A DNA stretch of 40,603 nucleotides from Geomonas silvestris (lineage in GTDB: Bacteria; Desulfobacterota; Desulfuromonadia; Geobacterales; Geobacteraceae). Below are positions 23,356 to 33,290 of this stretch, piece after piece. The position numbers and the translations under genes were made by a program. The stretch's first letter is position 1. Every line of letters starts with the position of its first letter. The notes under the pieces are model-generated. The model was not told the DNA's origin, searched no databases, and saw only the letters and a list, made by a program, of their open reading frames with translations. The DNA lies in contig NZ_BLXX01000009.1 in assembly GCF_014193515.1 (NCBI RefSeq), positions 174,332 to 214,934 on the forward strand. The letters run 5' to 3'.

Positions 23356-25506
23356 TCAGGCCTTTGCTGCCTTCAGTGTGAAGAAGATGGTGGTGCCCTG
23401 GTTGAGTCCCGGGCTCTCGGCCCAGATCCTCCCCTGGTGGTTCATGACGATGGTCCTGCAGATGGGAAGCCCCAGCCCCTGCGTCTTGGTGTCGTGGCGC
23501 GCGGCGTCGACCTTGAAGAACTCCCGGAAGATGAGCTCGCAGTGTACCGGCTCCAGCCCAAGGCCGTCGTCGTGGACCGCTACGGTCACGGTCTCCTCGC
23601 CCAGATTCGCCCGGATCCGGACGTAGCCGTGCTCTGCCGCATAGCGGGCCGCGTTGCTGAGCAGGTTGTCGAAGAGCAGGGCGAGTTGCTCCGGCTGGCC
23701 GAATACGGCGAGCTGCGGGTCTATCTCGTTCAGACAGGTCACGCCGCGCTGCTCGAACTGGGCGGCACAGCCGTGCAGGGAAACGCGGGCGATCCCCGCG
23801 AGCGGGACCGGGCCCAGATCCGGCACTGCCTGGGCCCCGGAGAGCCGGACCAGGTCGAGCGCCTTGACGGTCAAACCCTGGATCTGCTGCACCGAATCCT
23901 CGCACATGGCGACCATCCGCTCGAGCTTGGGATCCTGGACATGGCGGCGCACCATGGGGAGCAGGGCGAAGAGGGGGGTGAGCGGGGTGCGCAGGTCGTG
24001 GCTCAGCTGGGTCAAGAGCGACTCGATCATGTTGGAGTGCTTAAGCTGCATCTCGAGCCGATGCCGCTCCTGCTCTGCCAGCCGCACCTCGGTCACGTCG
24101 CGCACCGTCTGGATCCCCCCGACCAGGTTCCCCTGCAGGTCGTAGAGCGGCGAGGCCGCGCTCCAGAGGTAGCGCTCGCCGCGGTGCAGGCCGAGGCAGG
24201 CCTCGGCGCTCAGGGTCTTGCCGTTACTGGTGATGCCGGCATACCAGCTCTCCTGGGCCTCGGGAGGGTCCTCCAGAAGGTCGATGAGCATCTTACGGCG
24301 CACCCCGTAGAAGGGGACCGCGTAGGCGTAGTTGCCGTTACCGAGGATCTGCTCCTTGCCGACGCCGGTGAGCTCCTCGATGGCCAGGTTCCAGGCGATG
24401 ACACGGTGCTCCTGGTCCACCACGAAGGTGGGGTCGGGGAGGAACTCCAGGATGTCCGCCAGCTTGCGGTAGGCGTTGCGGGTCTCCTCCTCGGCCTTCT
24501 TGCGCTCCGTGATGTCGAGCATCACCCCCACGAGTCCCCCGAGGCTCCCGTTGGGGTTGTGGAAGGTCGCCTTGTTCATGATGACCGAGTGGCGGGTGCC
24601 GTCCGAGTGGCGCACCGCCGAAGTCTCGTAGGTTTGCACCCCCGGCGCGGTAAAGAGTTGCTGGTCCATGGTGTGGAAGATCTCGGCGGCATCGCGACTC
24701 CACAGGTCGAAGACCGATTTCCCCAGCATCTGCTCGCGGGTTAGGCCTATGTACTCCTCGTAGACCTTGTTGAAGCCGAGGTAGATCCCGGCGGCGTCCT
24801 TGTAGAAGATCGGGGCCGGAATGGCATCGATGATCACCTGCAGGAAGTCGAGCTGCTTCTGGGTGCCGTCCTGGGCCCGCTTGCGTTCGGCCAGGAGCAA
24901 AAAGGCGCACAGGATGAAGATGCAGGTGAGCACCGCGTTGATGGCCCGGATACGCAGCGCGGTGCGTCGGTAGGCGGCCAGGTAGTTGCCGGCCCGCTCC
25001 CCTACCGCCAGGGCGCCGATCACGTTGCCGTGCCGGTCGCGGATCGGCTCGTAGGCGCACAGGAACTTCTCGCCGAGCACCAGCGATTCCCCCCGGAAGG
25101 GTTTCCCTTTTACGACCACGCTGTGGTAGATCGTCGCTGGCATCCTGGTCCCGAGCGCCCGGCGGCCGCCGGGGTAGAAGACGTTGGTGGCCACGCGGGT
25201 GTCGTCCAGAAAGACACTCGCCGTGCTGCCGGTGATCGCCCTGACCCGGTCGGGAACCTCCTGGTTTCCGCTTGCCCGGTAGCTCCCCATCATGAGGTCG
25301 CGACCCTGGACGCTCCAACTGGTCCCCTTGGCTCGGTAGAGCTTCCAGAAGAGCTTGAGGGCGTGGTCCTGGACCTCGGCCGCCTCCTGGGTCTCCTCGG
25401 TGCGCACCTGCTTCAGCACGAGCTCCGTGGTGATCGTGAGGCAGATGACGATCACCAGGGCGGCGCTCAGGGTTGCGTTGGCGATCTTGTTGGTCTTAAT
25501 GGACAC
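23356..25506 (-). CDS. Cache/PAS-domain sensor histidine kinase
   Basis: A 716-residue membrane kinase. Order: membrane segment 1 (about 12-32), a periplasmic single-Cache domain (about 35-185; typical FRGESLVLGEKFLCAYEPI and VIGALAVGER), membrane segment 2 (about 189-206), PAS 1 (about 215-338), PAS 2 (about 345-478), HisKA with His503 (LSHDLRTPLTP) and HATPase_c (DNLLSNAARYA; GLGLPICRTIV). The start is a GTG at 25506 with AGGAG nine bases upstream; further upstream the open frame overlaps cheB out of phase and is rejected. It lies 22 bases after cheB and overlaps the receiver gene below, so kinase and receiver probably pair. It adds a second input to the chemosensory operon. Confidence 0.88.
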   Translation of the reverse strand: MSIKTNKIANATLSAALVIVICLTITTELVLKQVRTEETQEAAEVQDHALKLFWKLYRAKGTSWSVQGRDLMMGSYRASGNQEVPDRVRAITGSTASVFLDDTRVATNVFYPGGRRALGTRMPATIYHSVVVKGKPFRGESLVLGEKFLCAYEPIRDRHGNVIGALAVGERAGNYLAAYRRTALRIRAINAVLTCIFILCAFLLLAERKRAQDGTQKQLDFLQVIIDAIPAPIFYKDAAGIYLGFNKVYEEYIGLTREQMLGKSVFDLWSRDAAEIFHTMDQQLFTAPGVQTYETSAVRHSDGTRHSVIMNKATFHNPNGSLGGLVGVMLDITERKKAEEETRNAYRKLADILEFLPDPTFVVDQEHRVIAWNLAIEELTGVGKEQILGNGNYAYAVPFYGVRRKMLIDLLEDPPEAQESWYAGITSNGKTLSAEACLGLHRGERYLWSAASPLYDLQGNLVGGIQTVRDVTEVRLAEQERHRLEMQLKHSNMIESLLTQLSHDLRTPLTPLFALLPMVRRHVQDPKLERMVAMCEDSVQQIQGLTVKALDLVRLSGAQAVPDLGPVPLAGIARVSLHGCAAQFEQRGVTCLNEIDPQLAVFGQPEQLALLFDNLLSNAARYAAEHGYVRIRANLGEETVTVAVHDDGLGLEPVHCELIFREFFKVDAARHDTKTQGLGLPICRTIVMNHQGRIWAESPGLNQGTTIFFTLKAAKA

Positions 25507-25528
25507 GTACCGGTACTCCTGGGGCCGA

Positions 25529-26623
25529 TCAGACCCGGAAACTGCGCTTCCCCTGGGCGGCGAGCCAGGCCTGCAGGCGGTTGGCCAACTCGTCCAGCGC
25601 AACGATCTCGTCCACCCCGCCGCGGGCGACAGCCTCCTTGGGCATGCCGAAGACCACGCAGCTCTCCTCGTCTTGGGCGAGAGTGCGGGCACCTACGTTG
25701 TGCATCTCGAGCATCCCCGCGGCCCCGTCGTCGCCCATCCCGGTCATGATGATCCCCAGGCAGTTGCTGCCGGCGCAGTTGGCGGCGGAGCGGAACATGA
25801 CGTCCACCGAGGGGCGGTGCCGGCTCACCGGAGGGCCGTCGGAGAGGGTGGCCGTGTAGTTCGCGCCGCTTCGGGTCAAAAGCAGGTGGCGGTTGCCCGG
25901 CGCCACGTAGATGTGTCCCGGCATGAGCCGCTCGCCGTGTTCCGCCTCCTTCACCGCCATGGCGCACAGGCCGTTCAGGCGCGCGGCGAAGGCGCGGGTG
26001 AAGGCCTCGGGCATGTGCTGGGTGACCAGGATGGCCGGGCAGTCGGCGGGGAGCGCGGCCAGGAAGGTCTTCAGCGCTTCGGTGCCGCCGGTCGAGGCCC
26101 CCACCACGATGACCTTCTCGGTCGTCGAGAAGTGCAGGTGGTTGGTGGGGAGCACGGCATCGGCGGTGAGCTTGCGCACCGGGGCCGCCGCCGAGCCGCC
26201 ACGCGGCACCAGGGGGCGCCTGAGCCCCGCCTGGTAGGCGCTGCGGATCTTGGAGGTGAGCTCCTCGGCGTACTCCAGCATCCCGCTGCGGATATCGAGC
26301 TTCGGCTTGGTGACGAAGTCGAAGGCGCCGAGTTCCAGGGCCTTCAGGGTGATCTCGCAGCTCGCCTCGGTGAGCGAGGAAACCATTACCACCGGCATGG
26401 GTCTAAGCCGCATCAGTTTCTCCAGAAAGGCGAGCCCGTCCATCTTGGGCATCTCGACGTCCAGGGTGAGGACGTCCGGGTTGAGCGCCTTGATCCGTTC
26501 CCGCGCCGCCAGGGGGTCCGGTGCGGTCCCCACCACCTCCAGGTCGGGCTGGGCGTTGATGATCTCGCTCAAAAGCGCCCGGATCAGGGCGGAATCGTCG
26601 ACGACGAGGACTTTGATGGCCAT
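25529..26623 (-). CDS. cheB: Chemotaxis response regulator methylesterase CheB
   Basis: A 364-residue CheB with an N-terminal receiver (phospho-acceptor D55 in [12 protein letters not shown]) and a C-terminal methylesterase domain with Ser177 (GASTGG), His203 (VTQHMP) and Asp299 (TGMGDDG). It removes methyl groups from, and deamidates, MCP signalling helices to adapt the receptor. The ATG at 26623 overlaps the stop of cheD (TGATG) and has CAGGAG seven bases upstream, so translation is coupled. All catalytic residues are intact. The length is normal for the family. Confidence 0.95.
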   Translation of the reverse strand: MAIKVLVVDDSALIRALLSEIINAQPDLEVVGTAPDPLAARERIKALNPDVLTLDVEMPKMDGLAFLEKLMRLRPMPVVMVSSLTEASCEITLKALELGAFDFVTKPKLDIRSGMLEYAEELTSKIRSAYQAGLRRPLVPRGGSAAAPVRKLTADAVLPTNHLHFSTTEKVIVVGASTGGTEALKTFLAALPADCPAILVTQHMPEAFTRAFAARLNGLCAMAVKEAEHGERLMPGHIYVAPGNRHLLLTRSGANYTATLSDGPPVSRHRPSVDVMFRSAANCAGSNCLGIIMTGMGDDGAAGMLEMHNVGARTLAQDEESCVVFGMPKEAVARGGVDEIVALDELANRLQAWLAAQGKRSFRV

Positions 26624-27183
26624 CAGGGTACTCCTGCCGGCAGGTCCCTGAGCCTTTTCACGAGCACCCGGCCGGTTGTGGGAAAAAAGACGATCTTGCG
26701 CGGGCACTTGGCGCCCAGGTCCTGCGCGATCACCCGGATGCCGCGCTCTTCGAGATACCCGAGGGCAAAGGAGGCGTTCTTGTCGCCGATGTCGGTGACC
26801 CGTGCCAGCACCCGTCCCGCGCCGAAAACCTTTGCCTCCAGCCGCGGCAGGTTCGCGCCGAGTTGCTCCATATTCTTCAGGAGCTTGCGCATGGCGCAGG
26901 AGCCGTAGCGTGCCGAGCACTGGTCGCTGCAGGAGCCGCTGGGCCTCTCGCAGCGGGTTCGGGCCGTTTCGTTCCAGAGTTCCGGAAGCATGAAGTGGTT
27001 CATCCCGCCGACCTTGCAGACCGGGTCGAAGAGGCAGACCGAGACGCAGGATCCCAGGAGGGTGGCGATGGCCGTGGTCGGCTCGCAGGTTGCGTAGAAT
27101 TCGCCGGGGAGGATCTTGACGACCTGGGTTTGCAGGTCCGGGTCGAAGTACCCGCGGCTGCCGTGTTGCTGCTCTTTAAACAT
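26623..27183 (-). CDS. cheD: Chemoreceptor glutamine deamidase CheD
   Basis: A 186-residue CheD, which deamidates glutamines on MCPs and in some species binds CheC or CheY. The catalytic Cys46 is in [12 protein letters not shown] and His63 in GGMNHFMLP. The C-terminal part ([28 protein letters not shown]) is typical. A Cys-rich insert (about 78-96) occurs between these regions. The start follows a GGAAAGG ribosome site. It overlaps cheB by one base and follows cheR after a 324-base gap, the largest gap in this operon. Confidence 0.93.
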   Translation of the reverse strand: MFKEQQHGSRGYFDPDLQTQVVKILPGEFYATCEPTTAIATLLGSCVSVCLFDPVCKVGGMNHFMLPELWNETARTRCERPSGSCSDQCSARYGSCAMRKLLKNMEQLGANLPRLEAKVFGAGRVLARVTDIGDKNASFALGYLEERGIRVIAQDLGAKCPRKIVFFPTTGRVLVKRLRDLPAGVP

Positions 27184-27280
27184 GGGACCTTTCCGAAACG
27201 CGGCGGTAACAAGGAGGCCGCTGGTGAGCTTTTTAGTGACCTATCGGCAAAAGAGAAGGAAACTGAAACCTTTGAAAGTC

Positions 27281-27500
27281 CTAGGTTCTCTGTTCCTACG
27301 TCCCAGGTTGAAAATCGGGAAGCAGGCCTACGCGGCCCTAAGGCGGAGCGCGGCGTGACGTTAGAGATGGGCAACCAGAACGTGGCGCTTACCTGCAGCG
27401 ACCGGGCAAAGGAGCATAGGGCGCGGTGACGAGAGAATACAGAGGCAGAGTAAGAGGGGACGTAGAACCTAGAACTCAGAACGTAGAACCTGGGACCTCC
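27281..27500. repeat. Inverted degenerate repeats inside che operon gap
   Basis: The 324-base gap between cheR and cheD has an ACGTAGAACCT-type repeat at its cheR end (27460-27500) and an inverted relative at 27281-27309 (reverse complement AACCTGGGACGTAGGAAC, then AGAGAACCTAG). They are related to the repeat at 15915-15980. The inverted pair could fold in the operon transcript. No gene with a good ribosome site is seen in the gap. Confidence 0.5.
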
Positions 27501-27507
27501 TTTGTGG

Positions 27508-28386
27508 TTACTTGAGCGTGTAGACCGTGTTGCCGCAGATTTCGAAGAGGTCGGAGGCGTGGTGGAAGCTCTCGGAGTGGCCGACGAACAGAAGGCCGTG
27601 CGGCTTGAGGTACCCCGCCAGCCGTTTCAAGAGGGCGTACTGGGTCTGCTTGTCGAAGTAGATCATCACGTTGCGGCAGAAGATGTAGTCGAACCTGCCG
27701 CGCATGGGCCAGCTCTCGTCGAGCAGGTTCAGGCGCTTGAAGCTCAACAGCTGTTTCACCTCGTCGCGCACCCGGGCGTGCCCTTCGTTTTTACCTTCAC
27801 CTCTTAAAAAGAAACGCCTGAGCTGTTCCGGCGGGAGCTTGGCGAGCTGGTCCATGGGGTAGACGCCGCGCCGGGCGGTGGCGAGTACGTTGGTGTCGAT
27901 GTCGGTCGCCAGGATGCGCGGCTGGTGGCGGTAGCTCTTCAGGGCCTCGAGGACGGTCATCGCGATGGAGTAGGGCTCCTCGCCGGTCGAGGAGGCGCAG
28001 GTCCAGATGGTGAGGGTGCTGTCCCGGTGCTCGGCCAGCCGCTCCGCGAGGATTTTGAAGTGGTGCGGCTCGCGGAAAAAGGAGGTCATGTTGGTGGTGA
28101 GGGCGTTTATGAAGGCCTCGATCTCCTGCGCGTCCCCCTGGACCACGTAGTCGAGGTACTCGGTGAAGTTCTGCATCCCGCGGGCGCGCAGGCGGCGGGC
28201 CAACCGGCTGTACACCATGTCCCTCTTCGCGGGAGAGAGGGAGATGCCGGCCAGTTGGTGGATCAGCTCGCGGACCCGCTGGAAATCCTCCTGCGCGAAG
28301 TCGAAGTGCAGGGGAGTGCCTTCGAAGGCCTCGAAGGCGCTCCCCCTGGTCTCGTGCTCGGCTCCCTGGGTCCCCAGGAACTTCAA
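27508..28386 (-). CDS. cheR: Chemotaxis methyltransferase CheR
   Basis: A 292-residue SAM-dependent methyltransferase that methylates MCP glutamates. The N-terminal helical domain (about 35-95; QLAGISLSPAKRDMVYSRLA) is followed by the methyltransferase fold with TNMTSFFREPHHF, the SAM motif TIWTCASSTGEEPYSIAM and FDYIFCRNVMIYFD. The best in-frame start is TTG at 28386, 18 bases after the MCP stop; no clear ribosome site precedes it, so translation may depend on ribosomes arriving from the MCP gene. The start is the least certain part. The MCP upstream ends in a WxxF-type tether that could recruit this enzyme. Confidence 0.93.
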   Translation of the reverse strand: MKFLGTQGAEHETRGSAFEAFEGTPLHFDFAQEDFQRVRELIHQLAGISLSPAKRDMVYSRLARRLRARGMQNFTEYLDYVVQGDAQEIEAFINALTTNMTSFFREPHHFKILAERLAEHRDSTLTIWTCASSTGEEPYSIAMTVLEALKSYRHQPRILATDIDTNVLATARRGVYPMDQLAKLPPEQLRRFFLRGEGKNEGHARVRDEVKQLLSFKRLNLLDESWPMRGRFDYIFCRNVMIYFDKQTQYALLKRLAGYLKPHGLLFVGHSESFHHASDLFEICGNTVYTLK

Positions 28387-28403
28387 TGTGGCGGCGAGGG
28401 CTC

Positions 28404-30149
28404 TCAGAACTCTTTCCAGTCGTCGTCCAGGTCGGCTGCCTCCACCGCGGCTGCCGGACGGATGTCGACGCGGGCCGCACGCGGTACCGCTGTCTGGCTC
28501 GGTTTTTTCTCTCCCAGCTTGGGGAGCTGTGCCGCGGCCCCGGAACGGGTCACCTTGCGGGGCGCCGCGGCGGACGCCGCGTGGCTGCGCCCCCCCTCCT
28601 CGAGCTTGAAGCGAGCCACCACCGCCACCATCTGGCGGGCCTGGTCTTCCAGCGACTCGGCCGCTGCCGCCGCCTGTTCGACCAGCGCCGCGTTCTGCTG
28701 GGTGACGTCGTCCATCTGGGTGATGGCGATGTTCACCTGCTCGATGCCGCTGGACTGCTCGACGGAGGCCGCCGAGATCTCGGCCATGATGTCGGTCACC
28801 CTCTTGATGCTGGTCACGATGTCCTGGGTGGTGCGGCCGGCCTCCTCGACCAGGCGGCTGCCGTCCTGCACCTTGCCCACCGAGTCCTCGATGAGGGCCT
28901 TGATCTCTTTCGCTGCGGCGGCGCTTCTCTGGGCGAGGCTTCTCACCTCGGCCGCCACCACCGCGAAGCCGCGCCCCTGCTCGCCGGCCCGGGCCGCCTC
29001 GACCGCTGCGTTCAAGGCGAGGATGTTGGTCTGGAAGGCGATCCCGTCGATGACTCCGATGATGTCGGAGATCTTCTTCGAGCTGTCGGTGATGGACTCC
29101 ATGGTGAGCACCACCCGGTTGATCACCTCGCCACCCTTGACCGCCACGCCGCTTGCGTTGATCGCCAGCTGGTTCGCCTGCTGGGCGTTGTCCGCGTTCT
29201 GCTTCACCGTCGAGGTGAGCTCCTCCATGGAGGATGCCGTTTCCTCGAGGGCGCTTGCCTGCTCCTCGGTGCGCTGGGAGAGGTCGGCGTTGCCGGCGGC
29301 GATCTCCTCGGTGGCCGTGGCGATGGAGTCGGAGCCGTTTCTCACCTCGCCGACGATGCGGGCGAGCCCCTCGTTCATCTCCTTCAACGAGCCGATCAGG
29401 TCGCCGGTCTCGTCCTTGCTCTCCACGGTGAGGTGCGCGGTGAGGTCACCCGAGGCGATGCGCTGCGATGCCGCGATGGCCTGGTCCAGAGCGAGCTTGA
29501 TGCGGCGCGCCACCACCCAGGCGAAGGCGAAGACCACCAGGGAGAGGAAAAGCGTCCCGCCCAGGATCTGCCAGCGCATCTTGGCGACCTGCACCTGCAC
29601 GTCGTCGACGTAGATACCGCTCCCCACGACCCAGCCCCACTCCTTCATGAGCTTCACGTAGGAGATCTTGGGTACCGGGACGTTGGAGCCGGGCTTGGAC
29701 CAGAGGTAGTCGACCACCCCCTCGCCCTTGTCGCGGCAGACGTTGACGAACTCGACGTAGAGCCTCTTGCCGTTGGGGTCCTTGGTCTCGTTCTGCAGCT
29801 TGCCGATCATCTCGGGCTTGATGTGCATGAGCACTCTGGTGTCCATGTCGTTGACCCAGAAGTACTCGCTGCCGTGGTACCTCAGTTCGCCGATTTCCTT
29901 GAGGGCGTCGGCCTGGGCCTGGGCCAGGGTCCGTTTTCCCTGTTTTACGTCGTTTAAGTTACTTTCCAGCACCGCGTAGGCCACGTCGACCACGCCTTTG
30001 GTCGCCGTGATCTTCTCGTTCATCAGGTTCTTCTCCATGTAGGGGAGCACGTAGAAGAGCACCCCGAGGATCAGTAACGTGACGGTGGCGATGGAGATAC
30101 TGAGAATCTTGGTGAGGATCTTCCAGTCCTTGAATCCGGTCATTTTCAT
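28404..30149 (-). CDS. Methyl-accepting chemotaxis protein with Cache domain
   Basis: A 581-residue transmembrane receptor. Order: membrane segment 1 (about 12-34), a periplasmic single-Cache (sCache_2-like) domain (about 38-190; [21 protein letters not shown]), membrane segment 2 (about 197-217), HAMP (about 215-270) and the signalling coiled coil with a hairpin tip that closely matches E. coli Tsr/Tar ([20 protein letters not shown]). Methylation-type Glu pairs occur at EEQASALEE and on the return helix near [10 protein letters not shown]. After a flexible Ala/Pro linker it ends in DDDWKEF, matching the WxxF pentapeptide that tethers CheR/CheB. The tip type suggests the 36H helical class. 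Its ligand is unknown; Cache_2 domains often bind small organic acids. Confidence 0.93.
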   Translation of the reverse strand: MKMTGFKDWKILTKILSISIATVTLLILGVLFYVLPYMEKNLMNEKITATKGVVDVAYAVLESNLNDVKQGKRTLAQAQADALKEIGELRYHGSEYFWVNDMDTRVLMHIKPEMIGKLQNETKDPNGKRLYVEFVNVCRDKGEGVVDYLWSKPGSNVPVPKISYVKLMKEWGWVVGSGIYVDDVQVQVAKMRWQILGGTLFLSLVVFAFAWVVARRIKLALDQAIAASQRIASGDLTAHLTVESKDETGDLIGSLKEMNEGLARIVGEVRNGSDSIATATEEIAAGNADLSQRTEEQASALEETASSMEELTSTVKQNADNAQQANQLAINASGVAVKGGEVINRVVLTMESITDSSKKISDIIGVIDGIAFQTNILALNAAVEAARAGEQGRGFAVVAAEVRSLAQRSAAAAKEIKALIEDSVGKVQDGSRLVEEAGRTTQDIVTSIKRVTDIMAEISAASVEQSSGIEQVNIAITQMDDVTQQNAALVEQAAAAAESLEDQARQMVAVVARFKLEEGGRSHAASAAAPRKVTRSGAAAQLPKLGEKKPSQTAVPRAARVDIRPAAAVEAADLDDDWKEF

Positions 30150-30195
30150 GGTTGTTTCCGCCTTGAATGAGAGTTTGAGCTATCGTAAAGGGCTT

Positions 30196-30693
30196 TTACA
30201 CTTCGGGAAGCCGCTCCATGAGCTGCATCTCGTCGCTCGTGACGAGCTTCTCGATGTCGATCAGGATCAGCATGTCGTCGTTCACGGTCCCAAGGCCGGT
30301 CAGGTACCGGGTGTCCAGGGCACTGCCGAACTCGGGGGCCGGCTTGATCTGCTCCTCGGAGAGGGCCACCACGTCGGAGACCCCGTCCACCACCATCCCC
30401 ACCACCTTGTCGGCCACGTTGATGATGATCACCACGGTGAACTCGTGGTAGGTCGCCTGCCCCACCTTGAACTTCAGGCGCAGGTCGACGATGGGGACGA
30501 TCACCCCGCGCAGGTTGATGACCCCCTTGATGAAGTCCGGGGTGTTGGCGATCCGGGTCACGCTGTCGTAGCCCCTGATCTCCTGCACCCTGAGGATGTC
30601 GATCCCGTAGGTCTCCTCGGCGAGGGTGAAGGTGAGGAACTCGGCCCCGCGGGCCTGGTTCTGTTCGGTTCTTAGTGCTCCCTGCATGGTCAT
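30196..30693 (-). CDS. cheW: Chemotaxis coupling protein CheW
   Basis: A 165-residue CheW, which links CheA to MCP tips in the signalling array. The SH3-like fold is marked by [39 protein letters not shown] and [13 protein letters not shown]. The ATG at 30693 overlaps the cheA stop in an ATGA junction, with AAGGAGG just upstream, so translation is coupled. A second ATG two codons later is also possible. The mcp follows on the same strand after 46 bases. Confidence 0.95.
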   Translation of the reverse strand: MTMQGALRTEQNQARGAEFLTFTLAEETYGIDILRVQEIRGYDSVTRIANTPDFIKGVINLRGVIVPIVDLRLKFKVGQATYHEFTVVIIINVADKVVGMVVDGVSDVVALSEEQIKPAPEFGSALDTRYLTGLGTVNDDMLILIDIEKLVTSDEMQLMERLPEV

Positions 30694-32810
30694 GCCGCCT
30701 CCTTGGCCGGGCCCGGATCGGGCTGGGCCTTTTTCGCCATTTCGAAGAGTTCCGCGACGTCCAGGATGAGCGCCACGCGGCCGTCACCCAGGATGGTGGC
30801 GCCGGCACTCCCTTCTACGCGGCGGTAGTTGGTCTCGATGCTCTTCACCACCACCTGCTGTTCGTCCAAAAGCGCGTCCACCAAAAGGGCGGTCTTCTCC
30901 CCTCCCAAGTCGACCAGGACCAGGATCCCCTGGCGCGGGTCGCTTACCTCGGTTTCGATGTTGAACAAGTTGTGAAGCCTGAGGATGGGGAGGTACTCGC
31001 CGCGCACCGCCACCACCTGCTTGCCGTTCACGCTTTTGAGCTGGTCGGACTTGGGCTGCAGCGACTCGATGATGGCGCTTAACGGGATGATGAACTTCTC
31101 GCCACCCACGGCAACCGAGAGCCCGTTCAGGATGGCCAGGGTGAGCGGGAGGCTTATGGTGACGCAGGTCCCCTTGCCGGCTTGCGAGGCGATCTGCACC
31201 CGCCCCCCCATCGCCTGCACGTTCTTGAGCACCACGTCCATGCCGACGCCGCGCCCGGAGAGGTCGGTGACCTGGTCGGCGGTGGAGAAGCCGGGGGCGA
31301 AGATGAGCTGCCAGACCTCCTCGTCGCTCATGCTCTCCGAATAGGGGACCCCCGCCTCGCTCGCCTTGGCGAGGATCTTGTCGCGGTTCAAGCCGGCTCC
31401 GTCGTCGGAGACCTCGATGGCGATGCGGCCGGCCACCTGGGAGGCCTTGAGCTGGATGGTCCCGGTCGCCTCCTTGCCGCTGGCCAGGCGCGCCTCGGAG
31501 GTCTCCAGCCCGTGGTCCAGGGCGTTGCGCACCAGGTGCGAGAGGGGATCGGCCACCTTCTCGATGAGCCCCTTGTCGAGCTCGGTGGTCTCGCCCACCA
31601 TCTTCAAATCCACCGATTTTCCGAGCCGGGCCGCCAGCTCACGCACCATGCGCGGGAAACGGCTGAAGACGATGCTGATCGGCACGAGCCTGATCGACAT
31701 GACGCTCCCCTGCAGGTCGCGACTGTTGCGCGCCAGCTGGGCGAGCCCCTTGTGCAGGGTCTCGTAGCGCACCGGGTCGAGCTCTGCCGCCACCTGGGCC
31801 AGCATGGCCTGGGTGATCAGGAGCTCTCCCACCTGGTTTATCAGCTGATCCACCTTGGTCACGTTGACCCGGATCGAACTCTCCATCTCCCCCTGGCGCC
31901 TGCCGAAGGCCCCCGGTGCCGTCTCGTCGCGGTCGTAGGCGCGCCGTCCCTCGAGGCGGGGCTCGGGCTCGGCGGAGGGGGCCGGTCCCGCGGCCGGCAG
32001 GGCCGGCAATGCCGCGGCTGCGGGGGTCTCGCGGGGGAGCTCGCGCAGGCTCAGCTGCTCCTCATCGGCCACGAACATGAAGACTTCCATGACCTGGTCG
32101 GAGCTTGCCTGGGTGGTCAGGTTGAAGTGCCAGCGGGTGAGGCAGCTCTCGGGGTCGAGTTCCTCGAGCCTCGGCACCGCGACGAGCTCGGCCCGGCTGC
32201 TGAAGCCACCCGGCTCGGCGAGCTCGCTCAGCTCCGCGATGATGCTCTCGACCCTGATCCCCCTGCGGAAGATGTTGTCGTCGGGGGTGAAGCTGAGCTC
32301 GTAGCGGCGCAGCGCACCGTCATCGCAAAGGCTCAGGACGGGCTCGCACGCGGGCACTGGCTCGGGCAGAGCAGCCGCGGCAGCAGGCTGGGAGACGGGG
32401 CCGTTGTCGACCAGGCGCTGGAGTTTCCCGCGTACCGCGTCGATAGCCTCCTGGCGCACCGCACTCCCCTCGCGGTGTCCGGCAAGCTGCATGGAGATCA
32501 CGTCGCCGGCCTCCAAGAGGACGTCCACCATGGAGGCGGTGAAGCCGATCTCGTGCTTGCGCAGCCGGTCCAAGAGCGATTCCATGACGTGGGTGACCAC
32601 CGTCATGTCGTCGAAGCCGAAGATTCCGGCCCCCCCCTTGATGGAGTGCGCCGCACGGAAGATGGCGTTCATCTGTTCCTGGTCCGGTTCCCGGTCCGAC
32701 AACGAGATGAGTATCCGCTCCATCTCGGCGAGATGCTCGGCACACTCCTCGAAGAAGACCTGGTTGAACCGTTTGACGTCGATGTCCGATCCCGGTTTGC
32801 CGTTGCTCAT
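30690..32810 (-). CDS. cheA: Chemotaxis histidine kinase CheA
   Basis: A 706-residue CheA. P1 (Hpt) carries the phosphorylated His55 ([12 protein letters not shown]). A divergent P2-like region follows (about 165-275), then a Pro/Ala linker, the P3 dimerisation helices ([20 protein letters not shown]), the P4 ATP-binding domain ([21 protein letters not shown]) and the P5 CheW-like domain at the C-terminus. All expected kinase motifs are visible. It starts at an ATG that overlaps the STAS stop codon (TGATG) and ends overlapping cheW. It is the central kinase of the operon, but no classic cheY lies next to it; the receiver at 22958-23335 or CheB are candidate phosphate acceptors. Confidence 0.95.
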   Translation of the reverse strand: MSNGKPGSDIDVKRFNQVFFEECAEHLAEMERILISLSDREPDQEQMNAIFRAAHSIKGGAGIFGFDDMTVVTHVMESLLDRLRKHEIGFTASMVDVLLEAGDVISMQLAGHREGSAVRQEAIDAVRGKLQRLVDNGPVSQPAAAAALPEPVPACEPVLSLCDDGALRRYELSFTPDDNIFRRGIRVESIIAELSELAEPGGFSSRAELVAVPRLEELDPESCLTRWHFNLTTQASSDQVMEVFMFVADEEQLSLRELPRETPAAAALPALPAAGPAPSAEPEPRLEGRRAYDRDETAPGAFGRRQGEMESSIRVNVTKVDQLINQVGELLITQAMLAQVAAELDPVRYETLHKGLAQLARNSRDLQGSVMSIRLVPISIVFSRFPRMVRELAARLGKSVDLKMVGETTELDKGLIEKVADPLSHLVRNALDHGLETSEARLASGKEATGTIQLKASQVAGRIAIEVSDDGAGLNRDKILAKASEAGVPYSESMSDEEVWQLIFAPGFSTADQVTDLSGRGVGMDVVLKNVQAMGGRVQIASQAGKGTCVTISLPLTLAILNGLSVAVGGEKFIIPLSAIIESLQPKSDQLKSVNGKQVVAVRGEYLPILRLHNLFNIETEVSDPRQGILVLVDLGGEKTALLVDALLDEQQVVVKSIETNYRRVEGSAGATILGDGRVALILDVAELFEMAKKAQPDPGPAKEAA

Positions 32811-33139
32811 CAGTTATCCTTTGCTCCGTCCTGGGCGCCGAGCAGCCCGGCAAAACCCAGGAGGCGGGTGGTGTCGAAGAGTGCGGGCGCAAGTCCGTGT
32901 GGTACGGCGAGGATCCCGTTTCCCTTGAGGTTCTCCAGGAACACCGCAAGAAGCTGGCAGCCGCAGGCGTCCAGCTCGGTTACCTCGCTGAGGTCCAGCT
33001 CGGTCCGCACCGGCAACGGGGTCACCTCCAGCTGCTCCTTAAGGGCCGAGGCCAGAAAGGCAAGACCGTCGACTGCCTGGTCCATGGTCCAGGCACCGGT
33101 CGGGGTGACCTTCTCCTTGGTACTGGGTGATTGCTGCAT
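32810..33139 (-). CDS. STAS-domain protein, first gene of che operon
   Basis: A 109-residue STAS domain (anti-sigma-factor-antagonist fold). The core is ELDLSEVTELDACGCQLLAVF; in SpoIIAA-like antagonists the matching loop is DSSG with a phosphorylated Ser, while here it reads D-A-C-G, so standard serine phosphorylation is not expected. ATG 33139 has GAGGAG four bases upstream; an earlier in-frame ATG lacks support. It overlaps cheA by one base (TGATG), so the two are translated together. STAS proteins head several chemosensory operons in delta- and gammaproteobacteria; their role there is poorly defined. Confidence 0.85.
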   Translation of the reverse strand: MQQSPSTKEKVTPTGAWTMDQAVDGLAFLASALKEQLEVTPLPVRTELDLSEVTELDACGCQLLAVFLENLKGNGILAVPHGLAPALFDTTRLLGFAGLLGAQDGAKDN

Positions 33140-33263
33140 GGTTCTCCTCTTCAGCTGGGGAAACACAGAAACTGCCGGTCGGGGAGATGGCGTCTGGCGG
33201 CAGCCCGGTTGTCAGGCCCGCTGCGTCGCCGAAGAAAGGCGGTTTTCTTAGTGTTGCTGGCCC

Positions 33264-33290
33264 TCTTCGGCGTGAGTCGTGCTTACTTTA
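33264..33290 (-). promoter_or_regulatory. Sigma-28 (FliA-type) promoter of che operon
   Basis: On the minus strand the sequence reads TAAAGTAA, an 11-base spacer, then GCCGAAGA. The consensus is TAAAGTTT-N11-GCCGATAA: six of eight bases match in each box and the spacing is exact. It is 125 bases upstream of the STAS start codon, facing the operon. It indicates co-expression with flagellar late genes. Confidence 0.6.

Noticed and set aside
25355..33251. Several long plus-strand frames opposite the che operon
   Set aside because: All mirror genes with complete catalytic motifs on the minus strand; their own sequences are low-complexity with no plausible ribosome sites.
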